This document shows, one piece after another, positions 9,577-17,013 of a stretch of 37,634 nucleotides of DNA. The stretch lies in the NCBI RefSeq assembly GCF_013816785.1, contig NZ_JACDDV010000016.1, positions 1 to 37,634 of the forward strand, written 5' to 3'. Source of the stretch: Sphingomonas sp. (lineage in GTDB: Bacteria > Pseudomonadota > Alphaproteobacteria > Sphingomonadales > Sphingomonadaceae). The first letter of the stretch is position 1. The number at the start of each line of letters is the position of its first letter. A program made the translations under genes and the position numbers. A model generated the notes under the pieces. It was not told the origin of the DNA. It did not search any database and saw only the letters and a program-made list of their open reading frames with translations.

Positions 9577-9618
9577 ACAAAAAAGGGCGCCGAAGTCGAT
9601 CCGGGCGCCCTTTTTTGT
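9577..9618. terminator. Intrinsic terminator after rplT (symmetric)
   Basis: AAAAAAGGGCGCC (9579-9591) pairs with GGCGCCCTTTTTT (9604-9616) around a 12-nt loop. Both flanks give a U-tract, so it can stop transcription in either direction. It lies 15 bases past the rplT stop and separates rpmI-rplT from pheST on the minus strand. The remaining ~230 bases to pheS hold no gene I can support. Confidence 0.92.
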
Positions 9619-9632
9619 TCGCTCAAGCCGCT

Positions 9633-10019
9633 TTACGCAGCCTTGGCTTCCTTGGCGCCTTCCTTCGGAAGAGCCGCCTTCGCCTGCGCGATGATCGCGC
9701 TGAACGCCTCGCCCTCGTGCATGGCGATGTCGGCCAGGACCTTTCGGTCGAGGTCGATGTGCGCCAGTTTCAGCGCGTGCATGAAGGTGCCGTAGGTTAG
9801 CCCTTCCGCACGCACCGCTGCGTTGATGCGCTGGATCCACAAGGCGCGGAAGCTGCGCTTCTTTACCTTGCGATCGCGATAGGCGTATTGCCCGGCCTTC
9901 TCGACGGCCTGGCGGGCGATGCGGATGGTGTTCTTGCGGCGGCCGTAATAGCCCTTCGCATTCTCCAAGATCCGCTTGTGTTTTGCGCGGGTGGTTACAC
10001 CCCGTTTGATGCGTGCCAT
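9633..10019 (-). CDS. rplT: 50S ribosomal protein L20
   Basis: This large-subunit protein binds 23S rRNA early and is needed for 50S assembly. The 128-residue product begins [28 protein letters not shown] and contains [16 protein letters not shown], both hallmarks of L20. It is slightly longer than the usual ~118 residues because of an Ala/Lys/Glu-rich C-terminal tail ([10 protein letters not shown]). It follows rpmI by 13 bases and precedes a strong terminator. In several bacteria L20 represses its own operon by binding the mRNA leader. Confidence 0.98.
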   Translation of the reverse strand: MARIKRGVTTRAKHKRILENAKGYYGRRKNTIRIARQAVEKAGQYAYRDRKVKKRSFRALWIQRINAAVRAEGLTYGTFMHALKLAHIDLDRKVLADIAMHEGEAFSAIIAQAKAALPKEGAKEAKAA

Positions 10020-10032
10020 GTTCCGCTAGCTC

Positions 10033-10236
10033 CTAATTGAGGCCGTATGGCGCCCAAAGCTTAACCCGAGGCGTGTCGGCCCCGGACAAGACTTCGGTGC
10101 CGCGGTTCTGGCGGATATATTTGCTGTTGTGGCTGATCAGCCGGTGGCGCTTGCCGGCAACGCCGTGCTTCAGCTTGCCGGTCGCCGTGAGCTTGAAGCG
10201 CTTCTTGACGCCGCTCTTGGTCTTGAGTTTGGGCAT
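10033..10236 (-). CDS. rpmI: 50S ribosomal protein L35
   Basis: This small basic protein of the large ribosomal subunit has 67 residues, starting MPKLKTKSGVKKRFKLTATGK and containing KRHRLISHNSK, as in all L35. Start ATG 10236 has GGAG 8 bases upstream. The longer in-frame opening to 10326 has no family support. It is the first gene of the rpmI-rplT operon. infC, often placed before rpmI, is absent here: a VOC gene is divergent instead. Confidence 0.98.
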   Translation of the reverse strand: MPKLKTKSGVKKRFKLTATGKLKHGVAGKRHRLISHNSKYIRQNRGTEVLSGADTPRVKLWAPYGLN

Positions 10237-10251
10237 TTTCGTCTCCTTCAT

Positions 10252-10269
10252 GCGTGTCCTTCGACACGC
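10252..10269 (-). promoter_or_regulatory. Hairpin in the rpmI mRNA leader
   Basis: GCGTGTC (10252-10258) and GACACGC (10263-10269) form a perfect 7-bp stem with a GAAG loop on the minus strand. It lies 4 bases before the ribosome binding site region of rpmI. It may stabilise the leader or serve as an L20 binding element; only the stem is directly visible. Confidence 0.4.
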
Positions 10270-10342
10270 GACGTTTTCAACCCGCCACGGCAGCCCTACT
10301 GGCCGGACCGGTTGTTTTTCCACCAATTGCGGAAGGCGGCGC

Positions 10343-10371
10343 CTATAAGCGGCGAGTCCCTTCTTGGCAAG
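10343..10371 (-). promoter_or_regulatory. Putative sigma70-type promoter of rpmI-rplT
   Basis: On the minus strand TTGCCA (10371-10366) and TATAGG (10348-10343) are separated by 17 bases. Transcription would start about 100 bases before rpmI, leaving a leader with the hairpin at 10252-10269. Confidence 0.5.
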
Positions 10372-10381
10372 GAGAGTCGAT

Positions 10382-10798
10382 ATGGACGCAAGCGATCAAG
10401 GCCCGACCGGCGGCGTCACCGCCCATCTAACCATCGGCAACGGCCAGGCGGCCGATGCGATCGACTTCTATTCCCGGGCGTTTGGCGCCAGTGAAATCGG
10501 CCGTCACATGGCCGACGACGGAAGGCGCATCATGCACGCGCACCTGAAGCTCAATGGCGGTTCGCTGATGCTCAACGACGAATTTCCCGAATTTATGAGC
10601 GCACCGGCGACGCCTCCGGGCAGCATCGTCCTCCATCTCCAGGTGCCCGATGCCGACGCCGCTTGGGAAAGAGCGGTCGGCGCCAACGCCGAAGTGATGT
10701 TCCCGATGGCCGACCAATTCTGGGGCGACCGCTATGGGCAGGTGAAGGACCCGTTCGGCTTCACCTGGTCAATCGGCGCTCCGAGCGTGAACGCTTAG
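10382..10798 (+). CDS. VOC family protein (PhnB-like)
   Basis: The 138-residue product has the two beta-alpha-beta-beta-beta modules of the vicinal oxygen chelate fold. It matches the PhnB/3-demethylubiquinone-methyltransferase-like branch: TAHLTIGNGQAADAIDFYSRAFGA, then HAHLKLNGGSLMLNDEFPE and the C-terminal DRYGQVKDPFGFTWSI. Proteins of this branch often bind small molecules or metals, and function cannot be assigned. Start ATG 10382 has AAGGAG 8 bases upstream. It is divergent from rpmI and converges with the SRAP gene, overlapping its stop by 4 bases. Confidence 0.85.
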   Translation: MDASDQGPTGGVTAHLTIGNGQAADAIDFYSRAFGASEIGRHMADDGRRIMHAHLKLNGGSLMLNDEFPEFMSAPATPPGSIVLHLQVPDADAAWERAVGANAEVMFPMADQFWGDRYGQVKDPFGFTWSIGAPSVNA

Positions 10799-11367
10799 GC
10801 TCTTTCGACCGTCAGAAATCCACCGGGAGCGGGTTTGAGAAGCTCGTCGCTTTGCTCGCGGGGATCGAACCAGCGCCCCCACTCGCTTGGATCGAGCAGG
10901 ACGATCTGGCGCTGATGATAGGGCGCCACGTCGGGCCCCGGGCTGGTCGTGAGCATAGTGAAGGCTTCGCCGACCGGCGTTGAGCGAGCGATGCCGGCGA
11001 TGACGATCAAGCCTTGGGTGGCGGATGAAAAAAGCCAGCGATCCTTGCGCTTCTGCTTGGGATCGGCCGGCGTCGTATGCTCATAGAAGCCGTCGGCAAC
11101 AATCATGCAGCGCCCGTTCGGGAAATTCCTCCCTTCCGACCGAAAATTATAGACCGGCTTGCCATTGGTCGCTGGCCAGCTCCAGCGACGCTCGATCAGT
11201 TCGAAGCTCGATTGTGTAGCGCGGACGATCGGGGCGCGGTCGGTGATGCGGATGTCGCGCGGCTCGAAGTTGGGGATGCCTTCGGGGAAAGTCAGCTGGT
11301 GGCCGAGCTCGGCAAAGATGCGATGGATTTCGTCGGCGCTTTTGTAGAGGCGGTAGAGGTTGCACAT
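10795..11367 (-). CDS. SRAP/YedK (HMCES-like) abasic-site protein
   Basis: SRAP proteins cross-link to abasic sites in single-stranded DNA through the N-terminal cysteine and so shield them. The 190-residue product has Cys2 (MCNLYRLYKS), N74 in YNFRSEG, E96 in ADGFYEH and His in APYHQRQIVLL, corresponding to the active-site set Cys-Asn-Glu-His. It is shorter than the ~220-residue YedK, and the usual NARAET and WGLIP segments read NFRSEG and RWSWP. It follows prs by 15 bases, with GAGGG before its ATG, so it is probably co-transcribed with prs. I see no LexA site here. Confidence 0.88.
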   Translation of the reverse strand: MCNLYRLYKSADEIHRIFAELGHQLTFPEGIPNFEPRDIRITDRAPIVRATQSSFELIERRWSWPATNGKPVYNFRSEGRNFPNGRCMIVADGFYEHTTPADPKQKRKDRWLFSSATQGLIVIAGIARSTPVGEAFTMLTTSPGPDVAPYHQRQIVLLDPSEWGRWFDPREQSDELLKPAPGGFLTVERA

Positions 11368-11382
11368 TGCCCTCGGCGCCGC

Positions 11383-12315
11383 CTAGTCAAACAGACTCGA
11401 CACGCTGCTCTCGTCGGCAATTCGGTGGATCGCCTCGCCAAACAGCGGGGCGATGGTCAGGCGGCGGATCTTGGCCGATTCGTCCATGTCTTCATGGTAG
11501 ATGGTGTCGGTCACCATCAGCTCAGTCAGCACACTTGCCGCGACCCGCGCCACCGCCGCGCCTGACAGTACGCCATGGCTGCAATAGGCGATGACCTCGG
11601 TCGCACCCTGGTCCTTGAGCGCAGCCGCGGCGTTGCACAAAGTCCCTGCCGAATCGACGATATCGTCGACCAGCACGCAGCAATGGCCCTCGACATCGCC
11701 GATGATGTTCATCACTTCGGATTCGCCGGCCCGCTCGCGGCGCTTATCGACGATTGCCAGCGGAGCATTGTCGAGCCGCTTGGCAAGGCCCCGCGCGCGC
11801 ACCACCCCGCCGACGTCGGGAGACACGACCATCAACTTCTTGTCCGAATAGCGCGCCTGTATATCCGCCGCCATGACCGGAGCTGCCCACAGATTGTCGG
11901 TCGGGATATCGAAGAATCCCTGGATCTGCCCGGCATGCAAATCCATCGTCAGCACCCGGTCGGCGCCGGCGGTGGTAATGATGTTGGCAACCAGTTTGGC
12001 GGAAATCGGGGTGCGAGGCCCGGGTTTGCGGTCCTGCCGCGCATAGCCGAAATAGGGGATGACCGCGGTAATCCGCTTGGCCGAAGCGCGCTTCAGCGCG
12101 TCCATGCAGATTAGCAGTTCCATCAAATTGTCGTTGGTCGGGAAACTGGTCGACTGGATGACGAACACATCTTCGCCGCGAACGTTCTCATGGACTTCGA
12201 CGAACACTTCCTCGTCGGCGAAACGGCGCACGCTGGCGCCGGTCAGCGGCAGGTCGAGATAATCGGCGATCGCCTGGGCCAGCGGCAGGTTCGAATTCCC
12301 GGCGAGCAGCTTCAT
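11383..12315 (-). CDS. prs: Ribose-phosphate pyrophosphokinase
   Basis: It makes PRPP from ribose 5-phosphate and ATP for purine, pyrimidine, histidine, tryptophan and NAD synthesis. The 310-residue product has the class I PRS features: [22 protein letters not shown], the flexible-loop region [33 protein letters not shown], and the PRPP-binding motif [13 protein letters not shown]. The length is standard. It is divergent from nadE, whose product also belongs to nucleotide-cofactor metabolism, across 98 bp. The SRAP gene follows on the same strand. Confidence 0.97.
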   Translation of the reverse strand: MKLLAGNSNLPLAQAIADYLDLPLTGASVRRFADEEVFVEVHENVRGEDVFVIQSTSFPTNDNLMELLICMDALKRASAKRITAVIPYFGYARQDRKPGPRTPISAKLVANIITTAGADRVLTMDLHAGQIQGFFDIPTDNLWAAPVMAADIQARYSDKKLMVVSPDVGGVVRARGLAKRLDNAPLAIVDKRRERAGESEVMNIIGDVEGHCCVLVDDIVDSAGTLCNAAAALKDQGATEVIAYCSHGVLSGAAVARVAASVLTELMVTDTIYHEDMDESAKIRRLTIAPLFGEAIHRIADESSVSSLFD

Positions 12316-12378
12316 CCCACGATCCCGTCTGGTGGCCCCTGATCGCCCCTCTGGCAGGAGCAGCCCGGCAGGGCAAGG

Positions 12379-12406
12379 TTGCGAAGGGCGGGGGGATCGC
12401 TACATC
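12379..12406 (+). promoter_or_regulatory. Putative promoter of nadE giving a leaderless mRNA
   Basis: TTGCGA (12379-12384), 16 bases, TACATC (12401-12406), then only 7 bases to the GTG start at 12414. There is no well-placed Shine-Dalgarno. If used, the transcript would begin at or next to the start codon. Confidence 0.45.
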
Positions 12407-12413
12407 GGCCGGC

Positions 12414-14060
12414 GTGACCGATCGCCTTCGCATCGCCTTGTGCCAGATGAATCAGCGCGTCGGCGATCTTGCCGCCAACGCCGCCGCGATACTTGAGTGG
12501 CGGGCCCGAGCTGCGGCCCAAGGCGCCGAGCTGGTGATGGTCCCGGAACTGCAACTGACCGGCTACCCGCCCGAGGACCTGGTGCTCAAGCCCGATTTCG
12601 TTCGCCGGACGATGGAGGCAGCCGAGCGCCTGGTCGACGCCACGGCCGACGGCGGCCCCGCGCTGCTGTTTGGATCGATCCATGCCGAGGCGGGATCGAA
12701 TTACAATGTTTTCATCCTGGCGGAGGGCGGTAAGCTCGTTGGCCGAACGCTCAAGCGCGAGTTGCCCAACTACGGCACCTTCGACGAGAAGCGTGTCTTC
12801 GCCGCGGGCCCACTACCGACGCCTTTCAGCTTCAAGGACGTGCGCATCGGCGTTCCGATCTGCGAAGACATCTGGCTCGAAAGCGTCTGCGCCGGGCTTG
12901 CAAAGGCGGGTGCCGACCTGCTGCTGGTGCCCAATGCCAGCCCCTACGAACTCGACAAGGACGAGATGCGCCAGAAACTGGCGCGGGCCCGCGCGGTCGA
13001 GACCGGCCTGCCGCTAGCCTACCTCAATCGCGTCGGCGGACAGGACGAATTGGCGTTCGACGGGTCGAGCTTCGTTGTCAATGACGATGGCGAGATCGCG
13101 GTTCAGCTGCCCGACTGGGAAGAGTCGATGGCGCTGACCGATTGGTTGCGAACTCCCAACGGATGGCGCTGCGAGCCGGGCGAATGCGCGCGCCTCTCGG
13201 CTTACCCCGAAGATATCTACCGCGCGATGATGATGGGGCTTAGCGACTATGTCGGCCGCAACGGCTTTCCCGGCGTGATCTTGGGCCTGTCAGGCGGAAT
13301 CGACAGCGCGCTGTCGGCCGCGGTGGCGGTCGATGCGCTTGGTGCCGACAAGGTGCGGTGCGTGATGCTGCCGTCCAAATACACGTCGGACGAAAGCTTG
13401 GAGGACGCCGCCGAATGCGCGCGCCTTCTCGGCGTTCGTCATGACGTCATGCCAATCGTTCCCGGTGTCGAAGCGCTCGACCGAATGCTGCCAGGCTTCG
13501 ACGGCCTGGCCGCCGAAAACATACAGTCGCGCATCCGCATGGTCCTGCTGATGGCGCTGTCCAACAAGCACGGCCCGATGTTGTTGACCACCGGGAACAA
13601 GAGCGAAATGAGCGTCGGCTACGCGACGCTCTATGGCGACATGGCGGGCGGCTATTCGGTCCTGAAGGACGCCTACAAGACGACCTGCTTCGCGCTGTCG
13701 CGCTGGCGCAACGAGCATCGACCTCAAGGCGCGCGAGGTCCAAAGGTGGCAGTGATGCCGCAACGGGTGATCGACAAGCCGCCGACGGCGGAGCTTCGCC
13801 CCAATCAGAAGGATGAGGACAGCCTGCCGCCCTACGCGATGCTCGACCGCATTCTGGAAGCATTGGTCGAACAGGAGTTGTCGGTAAGCGAGGCCGCCGC
13901 CGCGACCGGTGCCGATCCTGCGCTGATCGCCGACATTGAAAAAAAACTGCTCCGCGCCGAATATAAGCGACGCCAGGCTCCACCGGGGGTGAAGATCGGC
14001 AGTCGCAATTTCGGCCGTGACCGCCGTTACCCGATCACCAATGCCTTCCACACCAGCTGA
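12414..14060 (+). CDS. nadE: Glutamine-dependent NAD(+) synthetase
   Basis: It amidates nicotinate adenine dinucleotide to NAD+, using ammonia released from glutamine. The 548-residue product is a two-domain enzyme. The N-terminal nitrilase-type glutaminase (~4-245) has the triad E45 (VPELQLTGYPPEDL), K114 (RTLKRELPNYGTFDE) and C150 (GVPICEDIW). The C-terminal synthetase has the pyrophosphatase loop GLSGGIDSAL (~288-297) and TTGNKSEMSVGY. Start is GTG 12414, giving the usual VTDRLRIALCQMNQ opening. A lipoprotein gene follows after 12 bases. Confidence 0.96.
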   Translation: MTDRLRIALCQMNQRVGDLAANAAAILEWRARAAAQGAELVMVPELQLTGYPPEDLVLKPDFVRRTMEAAERLVDATADGGPALLFGSIHAEAGSNYNVFILAEGGKLVGRTLKRELPNYGTFDEKRVFAAGPLPTPFSFKDVRIGVPICEDIWLESVCAGLAKAGADLLLVPNASPYELDKDEMRQKLARARAVETGLPLAYLNRVGGQDELAFDGSSFVVNDDGEIAVQLPDWEESMALTDWLRTPNGWRCEPGECARLSAYPEDIYRAMMMGLSDYVGRNGFPGVILGLSGGIDSALSAAVAVDALGADKVRCVMLPSKYTSDESLEDAAECARLLGVRHDVMPIVPGVEALDRMLPGFDGLAAENIQSRIRMVLLMALSNKHGPMLLTTGNKSEMSVGYATLYGDMAGGYSVLKDAYKTTCFALSRWRNEHRPQGARGPKVAVMPQRVIDKPPTAELRPNQKDEDSLPPYAMLDRILEALVEQELSVSEAAAATGADPALIADIEKKLLRAEYKRRQAPPGVKIGSRNFGRDRRYPITNAFHTS

Positions 14061-14072
14061 CGAGGATTCCCT

Positions 14073-14522
14073 ATGTTCCGCACCGTCCTGATTGCCGCGT
14101 TGCTGTTCGCCGCGGGCTGCAGCCAGCAAGACAAATCTGGCGATGCCGTTTCGAACGAGGTTGCGATCGAACCTTCGTCGCATGCGACGCGGGCCGCGGT
14201 GCCGAGCGTGGAAGGTAGCTGGCGAGTGACGATGATCACGGGAGAGTCCGCGGGAGGAAGACTGACGGCAGCGATCGGGGGCGGAAAGGCCAGCCTCTCG
14301 AGCGGCTGCCTGCGCCGCGCCTGGACCTACACCCAAAGCCGCAATTTGGTCGGGTTCACTGCGTCGCCGGGCCAAAGCACCAACTGCGGCCGGACGCCGA
14401 GCGCGGCGGAAGAAACTGCCTTTGGCGCGCTCGGCGACGCGAACACGGCGATCTTCGGCAAGGACGGAAATGACGTCACCCTGTCGGGGCCGGGCGGGAC
14501 GCTGACCCTCGAGCGCCGCTAG
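14073..14522 (+). CDS. META/HslJ-like lipoprotein
   Basis: The 149-residue product has a lipoprotein signal peptide: LLFAAGC with Cys16 as the lipidation site. After a disordered linker, VEGSWRVTMITGESAGGRLTAAIGGGKASLSSGC and the C-terminal GTLTLERR resemble the META domain of HslJ-like envelope proteins. The function of this domain is not well established. Start ATG 14073 is preceded by GAGGA. It sits 12 bases after nadE and is probably co-transcribed with it, without an obvious functional link. The META assignment is moderate. Confidence 0.65.
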   Translation: MFRTVLIAALLFAAGCSQQDKSGDAVSNEVAIEPSSHATRAAVPSVEGSWRVTMITGESAGGRLTAAIGGGKASLSSGCLRRAWTYTQSRNLVGFTASPGQSTNCGRTPSAAEETAFGALGDANTAIFGKDGNDVTLSGPGGTLTLERR

Positions 14523-14556
14523 CCTTTGCGGCGCGGCCGATGGTAGGGCTCGGCCG

Positions 14557-15888
14557 ATGACCGTCGTCACCCGCTTCGCGCCTTCGCCCACCGGCCAGCT
14601 TCATGTCGGCAATATCCGCACGGCTCTTCACAACGCGCTGTTCGCGCGGCAGGAGGGGGGGCGCTTCCTGCTGCGGATCGACGACACCGACCTCGAGCGC
14701 AGCCGCGAGGAGTTCGTCGAGGCGATCCATGCGGACCTCGACTGGCTCGGGCTCCATCCCGATGCGGTCATTCGTCAGTCCGAGCGCTTTGCCCTCTACG
14801 AACGCGAGTTCGAGCGGCTGCAAGCGGCGGGCCGAGTCTATGCCTGTTATGAAACGCCCGAGGAGCTCGACCTTCGCCGCAAGGTGTTGCTCGGCCGTGG
14901 GCTGCCGCCCGTCTATGAACGCAAGCCGGAGGGCGAGCCCGCGCCTGAAGGTGTCGCGCCGCACTGGCGGTTCAGGCTCGACCATGGCGCGCCGATCGAA
15001 TGGAACGACCTCATTCGCGGCCACCAGAAATTCGATCCTGCGCTGATCAGCGATCCCGTTGTCCGCCGCGCCGACGGCAGCTGGCTCTATCTTTTGCCCA
15101 GCGTCATCGACGACATCGATGTGGCGGTCACGCACATCGTCCGTGGCGAGGATCATGTCACCAACAGCGCGGTGCAAATTCAGATGTTCGATGCGCTCGG
15201 CGCAGCCCCGCCGCATTTCGCCCATCAAGCGCTGCTGGTCGCCGGCGGTTCGGAAGGGGCTGGCGGCAAGCTTTCGAAACGGCTCGGCTCGACCGGCGTC
15301 GATGCCTTGCGCGCGGGCGGGATCGAGGCGATGGCGCTGTTGTCGCTCTTGGCGCGCCTCGGCACGTCGCAGCCGGTCGAGGCCCGAGCCTCTTTCGCCG
15401 ATCTGGCGGCCGGTTTCGATTTTTCGATTTTCGGCCGCGCGCCTGCTCATTTCGATCTAGCCGAGGTCGAGCAGCTGAGCGCGCGCCTGCTTCACCACCT
15501 CGACTATGCCGACGTTGCCGATCGCTTGCCCGATGCGATCGGCGAGGCCGAATGGCAGGCATTGCGCGGCAACCTTGCCCATCTCGGCGAAGCGGCGGCG
15601 TGGGTCCCCATCCTTCACGGCGAGATCGCCCCGCCCGAAGTCGTGCCAGACGACAAGGAGTTCCTCGGACGAGCGAGCCAGGCCGCGGCCCGGCTCGATT
15701 GGGCCGACGAACCATGGCGGGCGCTGACCGATGCGCTCAAGGCCGCGACCGGGCGCAAGGGCCGGGCGCTGTTTCATCCGTTGCGCGTTGCGCTGACGGG
15801 CCGCGACTCGGGACCGGAGATGGCGCTGCTCATCCGACTGATCGGCAAGCAGCGCACGGTCGAACGCCTGTTCCAGGCTTCGCGCTAA
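14557..15888 (+). CDS. gltX: Glutamate--tRNA ligase
   Basis: This class I synthetase charges tRNA-Glu, and in organisms without GlnRS also tRNA-Gln. The 443-residue product has the HIGH-type motif PSPTGQLHVGN (10-20) and the KMSKS-type motif GKLSKRLGS (~237-245). RIDDTDLERS and VIRQSERFALYE mark the active-site region. The length is on the short side of the family (~440-490). Alphaproteobacteria often have two GluRS, and the short form with LHVGNIRTALHNALF fits one of them; which tRNA it prefers cannot be read from the sequence. There is no clear Shine-Dalgarno. Confidence 0.93.
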   Translation: MTVVTRFAPSPTGQLHVGNIRTALHNALFARQEGGRFLLRIDDTDLERSREEFVEAIHADLDWLGLHPDAVIRQSERFALYEREFERLQAAGRVYACYETPEELDLRRKVLLGRGLPPVYERKPEGEPAPEGVAPHWRFRLDHGAPIEWNDLIRGHQKFDPALISDPVVRRADGSWLYLLPSVIDDIDVAVTHIVRGEDHVTNSAVQIQMFDALGAAPPHFAHQALLVAGGSEGAGGKLSKRLGSTGVDALRAGGIEAMALLSLLARLGTSQPVEARASFADLAAGFDFSIFGRAPAHFDLAEVEQLSARLLHHLDYADVADRLPDAIGEAEWQALRGNLAHLGEAAAWVPILHGEIAPPEVVPDDKEFLGRASQAAARLDWADEPWRALTDALKAATGRKGRALFHPLRVALTGRDSGPEMALLIRLIGKQRTVERLFQASR

Positions 15889-15930
15889 GGGAAAGGCACC
15901 GCCGTACCATTCCCGCTTGCCAAATGTATT

Positions 15931-15947
15931 ATGTTATGATGTAACAT
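15931..15947. promoter_or_regulatory. Zur-box-like operator upstream of tonB
   Basis: ATGTTATGATGTAACAT has perfect 6-bp arms (ATGTTA/TAACAT). It differs from the core of the proteobacterial Zur consensus ATGTTATANTATAACAT only at two symmetric inner positions. It overlaps a possible promoter (TTGCCA 15917-15922, 17 bases, TGTAAC 15940-15945), as a zinc-dependent repressor site would. Confidence 0.6.
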
Positions 15948-15974
15948 CGCTAGTGTCACGACAGGAGGCTCGTC

Positions 15975-16637
15975 ATGCTTGCATATGCCACCGACACCCG
16001 CCCCGCCCGCGCAAAGTCGCCCCGGCTCCTCGTCTTCGTCATCCTCGGCCACCTCGCCGCCGTCGGCGCCCTGCTGACGACCAAGATGGTCCTAGAAGGG
16101 CCGGTGATCTCGGACCCGATCGACGTCATCAATATCGACACCCCCAAGCCTCCTCCTCCCCCGCCGCCCGATCCCAGGCCGACGGCCAAGCCGCCGGCCG
16201 AGCCCAGCGTGACCCGGGCCGATCCAACCGTGAAAATACCCACTTGGGATCCGCCTATCTCGTTCGACCCGGTCATCAAGGAGCCGGCGTTGCCGACCGG
16301 CACCGGAAACGGCAATATCACCGCGATTGATCCGCCTAAGCCCGTGCCCGTCCGCGTCGCTGCCCGCTTCGCCACGCCAGATGCCCTGCTGCGCCCGCCC
16401 TACCCGGTGTCGAAAATCCGCAGCGAGGAAGAGGCCTCGCTTCGCCTCAAACTGTCGATCGATGCGCAGGGACGGGTGGTCGCGGTCGATCCGGTCGGCG
16501 CCGCCGATCCGATCTTCCTCGCGGCGGCACGACGTCATTTGCTTAGGGCCTGGCGCTACAAACCGGCGATGGATGACGGGGTCGCGGTTCCGTCGAGCGT
16601 GGTCATCACCCTGAGCTTCAAGCTCGACAACGCCTGA
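15975..16637 (+). CDS. tonB: Energy transducer TonB
   Basis: TonB passes proton-motive energy from ExbB/ExbD to outer-membrane TonB-dependent receptors. The 220-residue product has one N-terminal transmembrane helix (~19-41) and a Pro-rich periplasmic linker (PKPPPPPPPDPRPTAKPP, ~57-75). The C-terminal TonB domain (~125-220) contains PPYPVSKIRSEEEASLRLKLSIDAQGRV and AWRYKPAMDDG. Start ATG 15975 has AGGAGG upstream. exbB, exbD and a receptor are not in this window. The Zur-like palindrome 28 bases before the start suggests use in zinc uptake. A hairpin without U-tract follows at 16654-16673. Confidence 0.92.
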   Translation: MLAYATDTRPARAKSPRLLVFVILGHLAAVGALLTTKMVLEGPVISDPIDVINIDTPKPPPPPPPDPRPTAKPPAEPSVTRADPTVKIPTWDPPISFDPVIKEPALPTGTGNGNITAIDPPKPVPVRVAARFATPDALLRPPYPVSKIRSEEEASLRLKLSIDAQGRVVAVDPVGAADPIFLAAARRHLLRAWRYKPAMDDGVAVPSSVVITLSFKLDNA

Positions 16638-16653
16638 AGTGTCCCTGGCGCGG

Positions 16654-16673
16654 GGCTGGCGAACGAGCCAGCC
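16654..16673 (+). terminator. Hairpin between tonB and the riboflavin operon
   Basis: GGCTGGC (16654-16660), loop GAACGA, GCCAGCC (16667-16673): a perfect 7-bp stem 16 bases after the tonB stop. No U-tract follows, so it is at best a weak or factor-assisted terminator or a 3'-end stabiliser. Confidence 0.35.
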
Positions 16674-16692
16674 TCGCCCTAAATAGGCGGCG

Positions 16693-17013
16693 ATGGCCAT
16701 TCTTCCCCCCTCGGTCGGCCCGCGCGCCGCGCTCGCCGATCTGTTCGCCTTCATGCGCCAGCGCAGCCGCGAGCAGGTGCTCGGCCTGATCATGGCGGTC
16801 CTGGTGACGACCATCATCCTGATCATTTTCATCGTCGACGCGAAGGTCAATACGGCGCCTCCGCCGCGCGTGGTCTATATCGAAAGTTATGGGCCTGACC
16901 GGACCGATGCCGACATCATCGCCGACCAGAAGGAGGCGTCGGAAAGGAAGCACCAGGCCGCGGAAGCCAAAAAGGCCGAGTTCCGCAAACTGGAAAAGCA
17001 GCTCGGACTGTGA
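16693..17013 (+). CDS. Small single-pass membrane protein coupled to ribD
   Basis: The 106-residue product has a transmembrane helix at ~30-50 (LIMAVLVTTIILIIFIV). A Lys/Glu/Ala-rich helical tail follows (~70-106, QKEASERKHQAAEAKKAEFRKLEKQ), likely a coiled coil. I do not recognise a named family. The first ~28 residues look cytoplasmic, and the tail would be periplasmic if the helix is inserted N-in. Its stop overlaps the ribD start (GTGA), so it is translationally coupled to riboflavin synthesis. A TAAATA hexamer ends 7 bases before the ATG and no Shine-Dalgarno is seen. It is probably a conserved gene given the coupling; its role is unknown. Confidence 0.7.
   Translation: MAILPPSVGPRAALADLFAFMRQRSREQVLGLIMAVLVTTIILIIFIVDAKVNTAPPPRVVYIESYGPDRTDADIIADQKEASERKHQAAEAKKAEFRKLEKQLGL

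Noticed and set aside
9346-9632. T-box or Phe-rich attenuator peptide before pheST
   Set aside because: No T-box core sequence and no short reading frame with a run of phenylalanine codons; only the rplT terminator is clear.
13290-15450. Long minus-strand open frames (433 and 324 residues) opposite nadE and gltX
   Set aside because: Products are Arg/Ala/Gly-rich with no domain logic, while the plus strand encodes complete enzymes with catalytic motifs.
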